From contig JBBCJT010000010.1 of NCBI GenBank assembly GCA_037190665.1, forward strand, positions 40,179 to 104,178: a stretch of DNA of 64,000 nucleotides, written 5' to 3'. Source of the DNA: JBBCJT01 sp037190665. GTDB lineage: Bacteria; Pseudomonadota; Alphaproteobacteria; Acetobacterales; Acetobacteraceae. Made by a program: the position numbers and the translations under genes. A model generated the notes under the pieces. The model did no database searches and was not told the origin of the DNA. It saw nothing but the letters and a program-made list of their open reading frames with translations. Shown here piece by piece: positions 34,601-43,259 of this stretch; within the stretch, counting starts at the first letter, position 1, and each line of letters begins with the position of its first letter.

Positions 34601-35050
34601 CTACAGCCGGGGAGGCCGGGGAAAGACGACACCCGGATCCCGTCCGCTGGAGCGCATGTAGCGCTCCCACTCCAGTCGGGCGTGCGTCGCCCAGATCATT
34701 CCGGCCGGCGGCGGGCTCTGCCACCGCCAGGTGTTCCGACGTCGCTCCTCCGCCAGGCGCTCGATCAACGTCATGCCGGGATGCTCGGGCGGATCGTCCC
34801 AGCGCCGCAGGGTTTGGGGCAAGGGACCGTCACGCTCGAAGGCGTGCCGGGGTCGCCAGTCCGAATGGCAAATCAGATGGATGTTTCGACCGTCACAGTT
34901 CGTGCAGCGCATTCTCCGGGCGATCCTTCGCAGGTTCGCCTTGTGCCCCCAAAGTTCCTCGGCCGCCGCCGCGCCGATCAACCTGGTCCGCCGGCAGCGG
35001 CATCCGAAGCTGTACCAACTCGTGAGGTCGCGCATAGCCCATGGCCGCAC
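34601..35050 (-). CDS. Small Cys-motif protein next to attR, unknown function
   Basis: A 149-residue protein with a possible zinc site: Cys17/Cys19 (FGCRCRRTRLIG) and Cys49/Cys52 (MRCTNCDGRNIHLICH). The spacing and basic residues resemble a degenerate zinc-ribbon with an intervening helix. The C-terminal half is Trp/Arg/Pro rich. Such small genes occur in alphaproteobacterial mobile elements, but I do not know their function. It is the last gene before attR. Confidence 0.5.
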   Translation of the reverse strand: MRPWAMRDLTSWYSFGCRCRRTRLIGAAAAEELWGHKANLRRIARRMRCTNCDGRNIHLICHSDWRPRHAFERDGPLPQTLRRWDDPPEHPGMTLIERLAEERRRNTWRWQSPPPAGMIWATHARLEWERYMRSSGRDPGVVFPRPPRL

Positions 35051-35421
35051 GGGAACAGAGAGAGAACAAGCGCCGCGGCACGGGGATCAGACCACACCAA
35101 GAGCTTCACGTTGGGCGCCCGATGGTAGCCATCTGGTAGCATTCGCCCTGCCGCGACTCGCGAGATCTCTATAAGTATTTGATAATACGGACGATAAATT
35201 CCTACCCTCCAAGTCTGGGGGACTGGGGGTCGTGGGTTCGAATCCCGCCGGCCCGACCACTCAGATCCTGAAATCGCCCGATATCCACCGGCGCCCTTCG
35301 TGCGCCCTTGCGGTGTTGCGGACAGGCGCGGCCGACAGCGCCGGTTGCGCCGGAATTGAGGGCGGACGTGCCGCATGTTCTCCTCGCCGGGCTTGAGATT
35401 CTGCTGGCCGAAGGAGCGGAG
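35051..35421. other. Non-coding stretch containing the element boundary
   Basis: This 371-bp gap holds the phage-side end of the element, the tRNA-Pro scar (35,213-35,259) and the leader of the racemase gene with its AAGGAG site at 35,411-35,416. A - strand ORF across it reads RRDSNPRPP, a well-known artefact of translating tRNA 3' halves, so I call no gene here. Confidence 0.6.
35213..35259 (+). other. attR: displaced 3' half of tRNA-Pro(GGG)
   Basis: The sequence folds as a tRNA 3' half: anticodon loop CTGGGGG (35,215-35,221, anticodon GGG), 3' anticodon strand ACTGG, variable loop, T-arm GTGGG-TTCGAAT-CCCGC (35,232-35,248), acceptor strand CGGCCCG, then A and encoded CCA (35,257-35,259). 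The expected D-arm and 5' acceptor strand (CGGGCCG) are missing upstream, and one base of the 5' anticodon strand mismatches. This is the core left at the far end when an element integrates into the 3' part of a tRNA gene. Confidence 0.8.
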
Positions 35422-36459
35422 ATGCGCAGCACGAAGGTGGTCCACGTCGTCTCCTGCCACGCGGAAGGCGAGGTGGGGGACGTGATCGTGGGGGGCGTTC
35501 CGCCGCCGCCGGGCGACACCATCTGGCAGCAGTCCCGCTTCATCGCGAAGGACGAGACCCTGCGGAACTTCGTGCTGAACGAACCCCGCGGCGGGGTGTT
35601 CCGGCATGTGAACCTGCTGGTCCCGCCCAAGGATCCCCGTGCCTGCATGGGATGGATCATCATGGAGCCGGCGGACACGCCGCCGATGTCCGGTTCCAAT
35701 TCCATCTGCGTGGCGACCGTGCTGCTGGAGACCGGCATCGTCCCGATGCAGGAACCGGAGACGAAGCTGGTGCTGGAGCCGCCGGGCGGGATCGTCGAGG
35801 TCACCGCCGCCTGCCGCAACGGCAAGGCGGAACGCATCAGCGTGCGCAACGTCCCGTCCTTCGCCGACAGGCTGGATGCGGTGATCGAGGTGGCGGGCAT
35901 CGGCACGCTCACGGTGGACACCGCCTATGGCGGCGACAGCTTCGTCATCGCCGATGCGCGCGCCCTCGGTTTCGCGATCAGGCCGGACGAGGCGCGCGAT
36001 ATAGCCGAGACAGGCGTCCGCATCACCGAGGCGGCAAACGAGCAACTTGGCTTCACGCATCCCACCAACGCCGACTGGGATCACATCTCCTTCTGCCAGA
36101 TCGCGGGACCGCTGGCGGAGGAGAACGGCGTGTTCACGGGTCCGAATGCGGTGGCGATCCGGCCGGGCAAGGTGGACCGGTCACCCACCGGGACCGGCTG
36201 CTCCGCCCGGATGGCGGTTCTGCATGCACGGGGACGGATGCGGACGGGCGGCCGCTACGTCGCCCACTCGATCATCGGGTCCACCTTCCACTGCCATATC
36301 GAGGCGGAGACAACGCTTGGCGGGCGCCAGGCCGTCATCCCCGTGATCTCCGGCCAGGCCTGGATCACCGGCACCCACCAGCACATGCTGGACCCGTCCG
36401 ATCCCTATCCCGGCGGTTACCGGCTCTCCGACACTTGGCCGATGCCGCGGGGGAGTTGA
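35422..36459 (+). CDS. Proline racemase / hydroxyproline epimerase family protein
   Basis: A 345-residue enzyme; ATG 35422 is chosen because AAGGAG lies 5 nt upstream and the family's N-terminus (VHVVSCHAEGEVGDVIVGG) follows at once. The fold motifs are clear, with the second catalytic Cys in SPTGTGCSARMAVLHARG. The first catalytic position, usually Cys in MCGHG, is Ser here (PPMSGSNSICVATVLLETG). Members with that Ser/Cys pair are reported to act on hydroxyprolines rather than as plain racemases. It is the first chromosomal gene beyond attR. Confidence 0.85.
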   Translation: MRSTKVVHVVSCHAEGEVGDVIVGGVPPPPGDTIWQQSRFIAKDETLRNFVLNEPRGGVFRHVNLLVPPKDPRACMGWIIMEPADTPPMSGSNSICVATVLLETGIVPMQEPETKLVLEPPGGIVEVTAACRNGKAERISVRNVPSFADRLDAVIEVAGIGTLTVDTAYGGDSFVIADARALGFAIRPDEARDIAETGVRITEAANEQLGFTHPTNADWDHISFCQIAGPLAEENGVFTGPNAVAIRPGKVDRSPTGTGCSARMAVLHARGRMRTGGRYVAHSIIGSTFHCHIEAETTLGGRQAVIPVISGQAWITGTHQHMLDPSDPYPGGYRLSDTWPMPRGS

Positions 36460-36877
36460 AGCGGCCCGGGCGAGGAGCGTTGGGTGCTGCGTGCGGCGTC
36501 TTATGCGCGTTATGCGCGCGGTATTATGCGTTGGCTCGGCCGTCGCCGTGTTTCCTTGGCCCCAACCCTCGCCATCCGCCCGTTCTCTCTCCCGCCTGTG
36601 GGGCTTTGCGGAGGGACTGGATGGAGCGGGAGATGGACGAGAGGCAGAAGGCAAGGTGCGTCACAAAGTTCCCTCTCCCGTCCGGCGGGAGAGGGACAGG
36701 GTGAGGGGGTTTGCGCGGAGATGAACTTCGCAGTGGTGCGGATAGAACGGACCCTCACCCCGGCCCTCTCCCGCAAGCGGGAGAGGGGGAAGGTCGCGGC
36801 CGTTTCGCAAGGCTTCCACAAGCTGGAGAGACCGGATGAAGGCGGACATCGTTGCAGGAGGTTCTACCTCCCGCGCG
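36460..36877. other. Intergenic gap with REP/BIME-like palindromes, no gene
   Basis: This 418-bp gap after the racemase gene contains the palindrome pair at 36,671-36,787. I see no credible coding sequence in the rest; open frames there lack a plausible start and have random composition. Confidence 0.6.
36671..36787. repeat. REP/BIME-like palindrome pair
   Basis: Two stem-loops, CCCTCTCCCG-tccg-gCGGGAGAGGG at 36,671-36,695 and CCCTCTCCCGC-aa-GCGGGAGAGGG at 36,764-36,787, are arranged with flanking GGGTGAGGG / CCCTCACCC in mirror image. Another copy of the pair occurs at 62,558-62,660. Such elements are frequent between genes in high-G+C alphaproteobacteria, and can act as terminators or mRNA stabilisers. 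Confidence 0.7.
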
Positions 36878-37288
36878 TCACCGCCGCGCTTTGGTGTTCA
36901 GCGCCACGGCGGCGCGGATGAGCGCCTTCAACGCCTCCTCATCGATCCTGTCGCCCACGCGGAGATCGATGGCCCGCCGCGTATTGCCTTCAAGGCTGGC
37001 GTTGAAGAGGCCGGCCGGATCCTCCAGCGAGGCCCCCTTGGCAAAGGTCATCTTCACGACGGCCTTGTAGGTCTCGCCGGTGCAGACGATCCCGGCATGC
37101 GACCACACCGGGACCCCTCTCCACTTCCATTCCTCGACGATCCCGGGATCGGCCTGCCTGATGAGGGCCCGGATCCGCGCGAGCGTCTCGCCGCGCCAAT
37201 CGCGCAGGTCCCGGATCCTCGCATCGATCAGTTCAGAAGCAGGGCGCCCGCTATCTTCCTCCTCCGAAGCGCCCTTCCTCTGCCCCAT
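36878..37288 (-). CDS. DUF1801 domain-containing protein
   Basis: A 136-residue protein of the YdhG/DUF1801 type: IRALIRQADPGIVEEWKWRG, VPVWSHAGIVCTGETYKAVV, KMTFAKGASLEDPAGLFNAS. The family adopts an SH3-free alpha/beta fold of unknown biochemical role. It lies 4 nt from the GST gene on the same strand, so both are probably co-transcribed. Confidence 0.85.
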   Translation of the reverse strand: MGQRKGASEEEDSGRPASELIDARIRDLRDWRGETLARIRALIRQADPGIVEEWKWRGVPVWSHAGIVCTGETYKAVVKMTFAKGASLEDPAGLFNASLEGNTRRAIDLRVGDRIDEEALKALIRAAVALNTKARR

Positions 37289-37292
37289 GGGC

Positions 37293-37949
37293 TCAGGCCG
37301 CTTCCTTCTCCCGCTCCGCCATCATGTTCTTGAACGCCGGCCGGGCATGGCAGCGCGCGATCCAGTCGCGCACCGCGGGCGTCGCCTCGAACAATTCGGG
37401 CGCAGGCAGGGCGTAGCGCACCACCTCGGATACGTTGATGTCCGCCACGGTGAACCGTCCGCCGACCAGCCACCCGTCCTTCGCCAGCGCCTGTTCCAGC
37501 ACGGCGATCGGCCTGCGCAGCGCCGCGATAGCCGCGTCGGCCACGGCCGCGTCGCGCTTCTCCGGGGGGTAGGAGGCGCGGTGATAGACGATCTGGATGG
37601 AGTGCGGCTCGACCTCGGTCGCCGCCCACAGCGACCACATCGCCATCAGCCCGTCCTCGGCCGCATCCTGCGGACCTAGCGCGCCGCCGTACTTGCGCGC
37701 AAGGTAGAGGTTGATGGCCAGCGATTCGTGAAGGATCAGGCCGTTATCCTCCATCGAGGGGACATGGCCGTTCGGGTTGATCCGCAGGAAATCGGCTGAT
37801 CGGGTGTGCAGCGGCGCGTCCGCCGCGTCGGGGTCCGCCAGCCGGTAGACCTGCATCACCGGAACCAGCCGGTACTCGAGGCCGATCTCCTCGGCCAGCC
37901 ACACGTTGCGGGTGGCACGGGATCGCAGCACGCCATAGATCGTGATCAT
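37293..37949 (-). CDS. Glutathione S-transferase family protein
   Basis: A 218-residue GST: thioredoxin-fold N-terminal domain (ITIYGVLRSRATRNVWLAEE, then NPNGHVPSMEDNGLILHESL, with the glutathione-binding P and ES) and a helical C-terminal domain with RFTVADINVSEVVRY. It conjugates or reduces electrophiles with glutathione in the cytoplasm. It is divergent from the DUF3141 operon, with a 134-bp shared upstream region. Confidence 0.88.
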   Translation of the reverse strand: MITIYGVLRSRATRNVWLAEEIGLEYRLVPVMQVYRLADPDAADAPLHTRSADFLRINPNGHVPSMEDNGLILHESLAINLYLARKYGGALGPQDAAEDGLMAMWSLWAATEVEPHSIQIVYHRASYPPEKRDAAVADAAIAALRRPIAVLEQALAKDGWLVGGRFTVADINVSEVVRYALPAPELFEATPAVRDWIARCHARPAFKNMMAEREKEAA

Positions 37950-38083
37950 GCGCCAACGCTGGCCGTGGCGGCGGACGCGGTCAACTCGGTGACATTCGCG
38001 CGGATATTATTGCGCCGCAGCATCCTTCGGCGATACATCCCCCCGGCGCGGTTCCCGCCGCGCCCCGAAACATCTGCTGGAGC

Positions 38084-40297
38084 ATGCCGATGGCTGACAA
38101 GTCAGCGGGCAAGGCCGCCCTTCTCGCCGGAACGCCGCTGGGGGATCTGTCCAGCTACCTGCTCGACGCATGGCAGCGCCAGATCCTGTTCCTCGACGTC
38201 CTGCGCCAGCGCGGCAACCAGTATCACGAGCAGACCTCCCGCGACGCGCCTTCGGTCCTGAACTTCGACACCGAACTGGTGGTGGACGGATCGAAGCTGC
38301 CGCGCCCGGTGAACTACCGGTTGCTGCATGTGAACCCGCCCGCCGGCGTGACCATCGATCCGAAGAAGCGCCCGTTCCTGGTCGTGGACCCGCGCGCCGG
38401 ACACGGACCCGGCATCGGCGGCTTCAAGGCCGACAGCGAGATCGGCGTCGCGCTCCGAGCCGGGCACGACTGCTACTTCGCGAGCTTCCTGCCGCACCCC
38501 GAGCCCGGGCAGACCGTGCTCGACGTCGTCCGCGCCGAAGCCGCGTTCCTCGAACACATCATCGCTGCGAGTCCCGATGCCGACGGCCGGCCGGTGGTGA
38601 TCGGCAACTGCCAGGCCGGCTGGCAGGTGATGATGGGCGCCGCGCTGCGGCCGGAACTGTTCGGCCCGATCATCATCGCCGGCGCGCCGCTGTCCTACTG
38701 GGCGGGCGAGCACGGCGGGCCGGGCATGCGCTACAGCGGCGGGCTGCTCGGCGGCGCCTGGATGACGGCGCTTGCCGGCGATCTCGGTGGCGGCCTCTTC
38801 GACGGGGCCTGGCTGGTCCAGAACTTCGAGAACCTGGACCTCGCCAACACCTGGTGGACCAAGCAGTACAACGTGCTCGCCAACATCGACACGGAGCCGT
38901 CGCGCTATCTCGGCTTCGAGCGGTGGTGGAACGCGCACGTCCTGCTGAACGCCGACGAGATGAACTGGATCGTCGAGAACCTGTTCGTCGGCAACAAGCT
39001 CGCCACCGCCGAGCTGAGCACCGAGCAGGGCGAACGCATCGACCTGCGCAACATCCGCTCGCCGATCGTGGTGTTCTGCTCGAAGGGCGACAACATCACC
39101 CCGCCGGCCCAGGCGCTCGGCTGGATCTGCGACCTGTACGACCATGTCGACGACATCCGCACGCGCGGACAGACCATCGTCTACGCGATCCACGACAGCA
39201 TCGGCCATCTCGGCATCTTCGTGTCCGGCAAGATCGCCAAGAAGGAGCACGAGGAGTTCGCCTCCAACATCGACTTCATCGACGTGCTGCCGCCCGGCCT
39301 CTACGAGGCGGAGATCACCGAGCACGCGGGCGAGCGAGGGGAGAACCCGTACCTGATCAGCTTCGCCGGCCGGACCATCGACGACGTCCGCGCCATCGTG
39401 AAGCCGAATCCGGAGAACGAGCGCCGCTTCGCCACGGTGCGCCGGCTGTCGGAGGCGAACCTCGCCTTCTACCGCACCCTGATGCAGCCCTTCGTCCGCG
39501 CCATGGTGACCCCGCCGGTGGCGGAGGCGATCCGCCAGACGCAGCCGCTGCGGATGTCCTACGGCCTGTTCTCCGACCGTAACCCGTTCATGCTGCCGGT
39601 GGCGATGTGGGCCGAGATGATCCGCGCCCATCGCCAGCCCGCCGCGAAGGGCAACGTCTTCCACGGGATCGAGTCCGACGTGTCGGAGCAGATCGTGCGC
39701 GCGCTCGGCGGGGCCGCGCAGGCGCGCGACACCGCGGCCGAACGGTTCTTCGAGCGGTTCTACAGCCAGCCCACGCTGCAGGGCCTGGCGGGGCTGCAGC
39801 CGGGGGAGACGCCCCGGCGCCATCCGGGTACCAGCCGCGACCACCAGATCCTGGTCGCCGAGCGCATCGCGGAGCTGAAGGCCGCCATCGATCAGGGCGG
39901 TCCCTACGAGGCGGTGCTGCGCGCGATCCTCTATATCGGCCTCGCCGGCCGCGTCGCCGACGAACGCGCTTTCGAGACGCTGCGCCAGTTGCTGGCGGAG
40001 GAGGGGGCGGACACGACCGTTTCGGAGTTCAAGACGGATGTCCGCCGTCAGTTCCTGATGCTGCTGCTGGACGAGGATGCCGCGCTTGCCGCCCTGCCGA
40101 AGCTGCTGGCGGGCGACCGCGAGACGATCGCGGAGCGGCTGGAGGAGGTCCGGCGCGTCGTCTCCGCCACCGGACAGCCCAGCGGCGTCCGCCTCGAACG
40201 GCTGGCCCGCATCGAGGTGCTGTTCGCCGCCGCCGGCGATGTGCACCCCCAATCCCCGCCTGAGCCGGGCCGCGCCCGCCGCAAGGTAACTCAGTGA
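38084..40297 (+). CDS. DUF3141 domain protein (alpha/beta hydrolase, PHA-synthase-like)
   Basis: A 737-residue protein. The first half has a polyhydroxyalkanoate-synthase-like hydrolase fold with candidate nucleophile Cys in VIGNCQAGWQVMMGAA, and IVVFCSKGDNITPPAQALGW. The second half is helical. Start ATG 38084 or 38090. It heads an operon with a phosphotransacylase, acetate kinase and FabI, a conserved arrangement. The substrate is unknown; the neighbours suggest acyl-CoA or hydroxyacyl turnover. Confidence 0.85.
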   Translation: MPMADKSAGKAALLAGTPLGDLSSYLLDAWQRQILFLDVLRQRGNQYHEQTSRDAPSVLNFDTELVVDGSKLPRPVNYRLLHVNPPAGVTIDPKKRPFLVVDPRAGHGPGIGGFKADSEIGVALRAGHDCYFASFLPHPEPGQTVLDVVRAEAAFLEHIIAASPDADGRPVVIGNCQAGWQVMMGAALRPELFGPIIIAGAPLSYWAGEHGGPGMRYSGGLLGGAWMTALAGDLGGGLFDGAWLVQNFENLDLANTWWTKQYNVLANIDTEPSRYLGFERWWNAHVLLNADEMNWIVENLFVGNKLATAELSTEQGERIDLRNIRSPIVVFCSKGDNITPPAQALGWICDLYDHVDDIRTRGQTIVYAIHDSIGHLGIFVSGKIAKKEHEEFASNIDFIDVLPPGLYEAEITEHAGERGENPYLISFAGRTIDDVRAIVKPNPENERRFATVRRLSEANLAFYRTLMQPFVRAMVTPPVAEAIRQTQPLRMSYGLFSDRNPFMLPVAMWAEMIRAHRQPAAKGNVFHGIESDVSEQIVRALGGAAQARDTAAERFFERFYSQPTLQGLAGLQPGETPRRHPGTSRDHQILVAERIAELKAAIDQGGPYEAVLRAILYIGLAGRVADERAFETLRQLLAEEGADTTVSEFKTDVRRQFLMLLLDEDAALAALPKLLAGDRETIAERLEEVRRVVSATGQPSGVRLERLARIEVLFAAAGDVHPQSPPEPGRARRKVTQ

Positions 40298-40308
40298 GGT
40301 TGTTTTCC

Positions 40309-41259
40309 ATGCCAGATACGGCGGTGCCCGTCGCGCACCCGAACTACGACAGGCTGATCGAGCGCGCGTCGGGCATCGAACCGGTGCCCTGCGCGGTGAT
40401 CCATCCCTGCGACGAAAGTTCGATGCGCGGCGTGGCGGAGGCGACGGCGCACAACCTGATCGTCCCGATCCTCGTCGGGCCCGAGGCGAAGATCCGCACC
40501 GCCGCGACGGCGGCCGGGTTCGACCTGACCGGAGTGGAGATCATCGACACGCCGCACAGCCACGCCGCGGCGGAAGCCGGCGTGGCGCTGGTCAATGCCG
40601 GAAAGGCGGCGCTGCTGATGAAGGGCAGCCTGCACACGGATGAGCTGCTGCACGCGGTGGTGGCCAAGGAATGCGGGCTGCGCACGGAACGGCGCATCAG
40701 CCACGTCTTCATCATGGACGTGCCGGGCCATCCGGTGCCGCTGTTCATCACCGATGCGGCGATCAACATCTTCCCGGACCTGCTGACCAAGGCCGACATC
40801 ATCGCCAACGCGATCGACCTGCATCGCGGCCTCGGCCTCGGCGAGCCGCGCGTGGCCGTGCTGTCGGCGGTGGAGACGGTGAACCCGAAGATCCCGAGCA
40901 CGATCGAGGCGGCCGCGCTGTGCAAGATGGCCGAGCGCGGGCAGATCAGGGGCGGCATCCTCGACGGGCCGCTCGCGCTCGACAATGCGATCAACGAGGA
41001 AGCCGCGCGTATCAAGGGCATCGTCTCGCCGGTCGCGGGCCGCGCGCAGATCCTCGTCGTGCCGGACCTCGAGGCCGGCAACATGCTGGCGAAGAACCTC
41101 ACCTTCCTCGCGGGCGCCGATGCGGCCGGCATCGTGCTCGGCGCGCGGGTGCCGATCGTGCTGACCAGCCGGGCGGATTCCGTCCGCACGCGGCTCGCTT
41201 CTGCCGCGGTCGCCGCGCTCTACGCCAAGCACCTCACCGAGCGCGGGAAGATCGCATGA
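40309..41259 (+). CDS. Phosphate acetyl/butyryltransferase
   Basis: A 316-residue enzyme; ATG 40309 is preferred over GTG 40294 because GAGG lies 9 nt before it. It has the Pta/Ptb fold: AVIHPCDESSMRGVAEATAH, ALVNAGKAALLMKGSLHTDE, VFIMDVPGHPVPLFITDAAI, KNLTFLAGADAAGIVLGARV. It converts an acyl-CoA and phosphate to acyl-phosphate, which the adjacent kinase uses to make ATP. It lies between DUF3141 and ackA, overlapping the latter by 4 nt. Confidence 0.88.
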   Translation: MPDTAVPVAHPNYDRLIERASGIEPVPCAVIHPCDESSMRGVAEATAHNLIVPILVGPEAKIRTAATAAGFDLTGVEIIDTPHSHAAAEAGVALVNAGKAALLMKGSLHTDELLHAVVAKECGLRTERRISHVFIMDVPGHPVPLFITDAAINIFPDLLTKADIIANAIDLHRGLGLGEPRVAVLSAVETVNPKIPSTIEAAALCKMAERGQIRGGILDGPLALDNAINEEAARIKGIVSPVAGRAQILVVPDLEAGNMLAKNLTFLAGADAAGIVLGARVPIVLTSRADSVRTRLASAAVAALYAKHLTERGKIA

Positions 41260-42446
41260 CGATCCTGGTGCTGAACGCCGGCAGTTCCAGCATCAAGTTC
41301 CAGCTCTACGACATCGGCCCCGGCGATACGCTGTCGCGGCGCTTCCGGGGGCAGATCGACGGCATCGGCACCGCGCACCCCCGCCTGCGTGCACGCGACG
41401 GCAACGATGCGCCGCTCGTCGACGACGCGCTCGACCCCGCCGCCGCGGCGGACGGGGAGGCGGCGCAGGCGGTGCTCGGTGGCTGGATCCTCGAACGCCT
41501 CGGCGCGCCGCCGCTCGCGGTGGGCCATCGCGTCGTGCATGGCGGGCCGGATCTGGCCGCGCCCGCGCTGGTGGACGATGCGCTGCTGGCGAAGCTGGAG
41601 AAGCTGGTGCCGCTTGCGCCGCTGCATCAGCCCAACAATCTCGCGCCGATCCGTTCGATCCGCGCGCGGCGCCCCGACCTGCCGCAGGTCGCCTGTTTCG
41701 ACACGGCCTTCCACCGCGGCCACCCGCCGGTGGCGGAACGCTTCGCGCTGCCGGAATCGCTGTATGCGGAGGGGGTTCGCCGGTACGGCTTCCACGGCCT
41801 GTCCTACGAGTTCATCGCCTCCCAGCTTCCCGTCGCCGCGCCGGAGATCGCGCGCGGCCGGGTGGTGGTGATGCATCTCGGCTCCGGCGTTTCGGCCTGC
41901 GCCATCCAGGACGGCCGCAGCGTCGAATCCACGATGGGGTTCACTGCGCTCGACGGGCTGCCGATGGGCACGCGGCCGGGCCAGCTCGATCCCGGCGTGG
42001 TGCTGTACCTCGCCGAGCAGGGCATGACGCCGGCGGCGATCTCCCACTTCTTGTATCACGAATGCGGGCTGAAGGGCCTCTCGGGCGTCAGCAACGACGT
42101 GCGCGACCTGCTCGCGAGCGACAGCCCCGGGGCGCGCCTCGCGCTCGACTACTTCGCCCACCGCACAGCGCAGGCGGTCACCGCGCTCGGCACTGCCATG
42201 GGCGGGCTCGACGGCATCGTCTTCACCGCTGGCGTGGGCGAGAACGCGGTGCCGGTCCGCGCGGCGATCTGCGCGCGGCTGGCATGGATCGACCTGGTGC
42301 TGGACAAGGCCGCGAACGAGACCGCCGGGCCGCGCATCAGCGCGCCGGAGAGCCGTATCGCCGCCTACGTGATTCCTACCAACGAGGAACGGATGATCGC
42401 GCAGCACACGCTTGGAGTCCTGCGCCGCATGCAGGAGGCCGCATGA
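41256..42446 (+). CDS. ackA: Acetate/propionate family kinase
   Basis: A 396-residue kinase: LVLNAGSSSIKFQLYDIG, VGHRVVHGGPDLAAPALVDD, YGFHGLSYEFIASQL, HLGSGVSACAIQDGRSVEST, FTAGVGENAVPVRAAICARL. These cover the phosphate-binding and acyl-binding motifs, including the catalytic R/H. It makes ATP from acyl-phosphate, next to the transacylase. The ATG overlaps the upstream stop. Confidence 0.92.
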   Translation: MTILVLNAGSSSIKFQLYDIGPGDTLSRRFRGQIDGIGTAHPRLRARDGNDAPLVDDALDPAAAADGEAAQAVLGGWILERLGAPPLAVGHRVVHGGPDLAAPALVDDALLAKLEKLVPLAPLHQPNNLAPIRSIRARRPDLPQVACFDTAFHRGHPPVAERFALPESLYAEGVRRYGFHGLSYEFIASQLPVAAPEIARGRVVVMHLGSGVSACAIQDGRSVESTMGFTALDGLPMGTRPGQLDPGVVLYLAEQGMTPAAISHFLYHECGLKGLSGVSNDVRDLLASDSPGARLALDYFAHRTAQAVTALGTAMGGLDGIVFTAGVGENAVPVRAAICARLAWIDLVLDKAANETAGPRISAPESRIAAYVIPTNEERMIAQHTLGVLRRMQEAA

Positions 42447-43222
42447 TCCCCCGGCTCGAAGCGCGGCTGGAGGGCAAGCGCGGGCTCGTCACCGGCATCG
42501 CCAACGACCAGTCGATCGCATGGGGGTGCGCGAGCGCCTTCCGCGGCCTCGGCGCGGAGCTTGCCGTCACCTACCTCAACGACAAGGCGAAGCCCCATGT
42601 CGCGCCGCTGGCCGAACGGCTGGAGGCGCCGATCTTCATGCCGCTCGACCTCCGGGTGGAGGGGCAGCTCGAAGCCGTGTTCGACCGTATCGCGCAGGAA
42701 TGGGGGCGGCTCGACTTCGTGCTGCACTCCATCGCCTACGCCCCGCGCGATGACCTGATCGGCCGGGTGACGGACTGCTCCCGCGACGGGTTCCTGCAGG
42801 CGATGGATATCTCCTGCTGGTCCTTCATCCGTATGGCCAAACTGGCCGAGCCGATGATGAAGAACGGCGGCGCGCTGTTCTGCATGAGCTATCTCGGTGC
42901 CAGCAGCGTGGTGAAGAACTACAACATGATGGGCCCGGTGAAGGCCGCGCTGGAGAGCGCCACGCGCTACCTCGCCGCCGAGCTCGGGCCGGAAGGCATC
43001 CGCGTCCATGCCATCTCGCCCGGCCCGCTGAAGACGCGCGCCGCATCGGGCATCGCGCAATTCGACGAGCTTCTCGCCGACGCGGCCTCCAGGGCCCCCA
43101 GGCGCAGCCTTGTCTCCATCGAGGATGTCGGCCGCGCCACGGCCTATCTCGCCACCGATGCCGCGCGGCTGATCACCGGCCAGACCCTGTACATCGACGG
43201 CGGCTACCACATCGTCGCCTGA
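42443..43222 (+). CDS. fabI: Enoyl-[acyl-carrier-protein] reductase FabI
   Basis: A 259-residue SDR of the FabI type: LVTGIANDQSIAWGCASAF (NADH motif), DFVLHSIAYAPRDDLIGRVT, and the Tyr-x6-Lys active site in YNMMGPVKAALES. It ends GQTLYIDGGYHIVA. It reduces enoyl-ACP in fatty acid synthesis. The ATG overlaps ackA by 4 nt. Another FabI copy elsewhere is likely because this one is tied to an accessory operon. Confidence 0.92.
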   Translation: MIPRLEARLEGKRGLVTGIANDQSIAWGCASAFRGLGAELAVTYLNDKAKPHVAPLAERLEAPIFMPLDLRVEGQLEAVFDRIAQEWGRLDFVLHSIAYAPRDDLIGRVTDCSRDGFLQAMDISCWSFIRMAKLAEPMMKNGGALFCMSYLGASSVVKNYNMMGPVKAALESATRYLAAELGPEGIRVHAISPGPLKTRAASGIAQFDELLADAASRAPRRSLVSIEDVGRATAYLATDAARLITGQTLYIDGGYHIVA

Positions 43223-43259
43223 TCCCGGGGCAGGGTGGAACGCGAGCGGACGACGCCCG

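Larger units (their letters stand above)
1..35259. mobile_element. Integrated prophage with accessory cargo (right part; left end outside window)
   Basis: The stretch holds a nearly complete set of genes for a contractile-tailed phage (terminase to tail fibre, about 6.7-27.8 kb), an early module of methyltransferases and replication genes (0-6.6 kb), and cargo genes (27.8-35.1 kb). The right edge is set by a 3' half of a tRNA-Pro gene without its 5' half, the usual scar of integration into a tRNA. No integrase, repressor or excisionase is visible, so these should lie to the left. I infer that the arsenic genes and other cargo belong to the same element because they sit between the tail genes and the tRNA scar. 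An independent island nested beside the prophage is the alternative. Confidence 0.85.

Noticed and set aside
34978..36084. - strand ORF containing RRDSNPRPP
   Set aside because: The motif is the translated antisense of the tRNA-Pro 3' half, a common false gene call.
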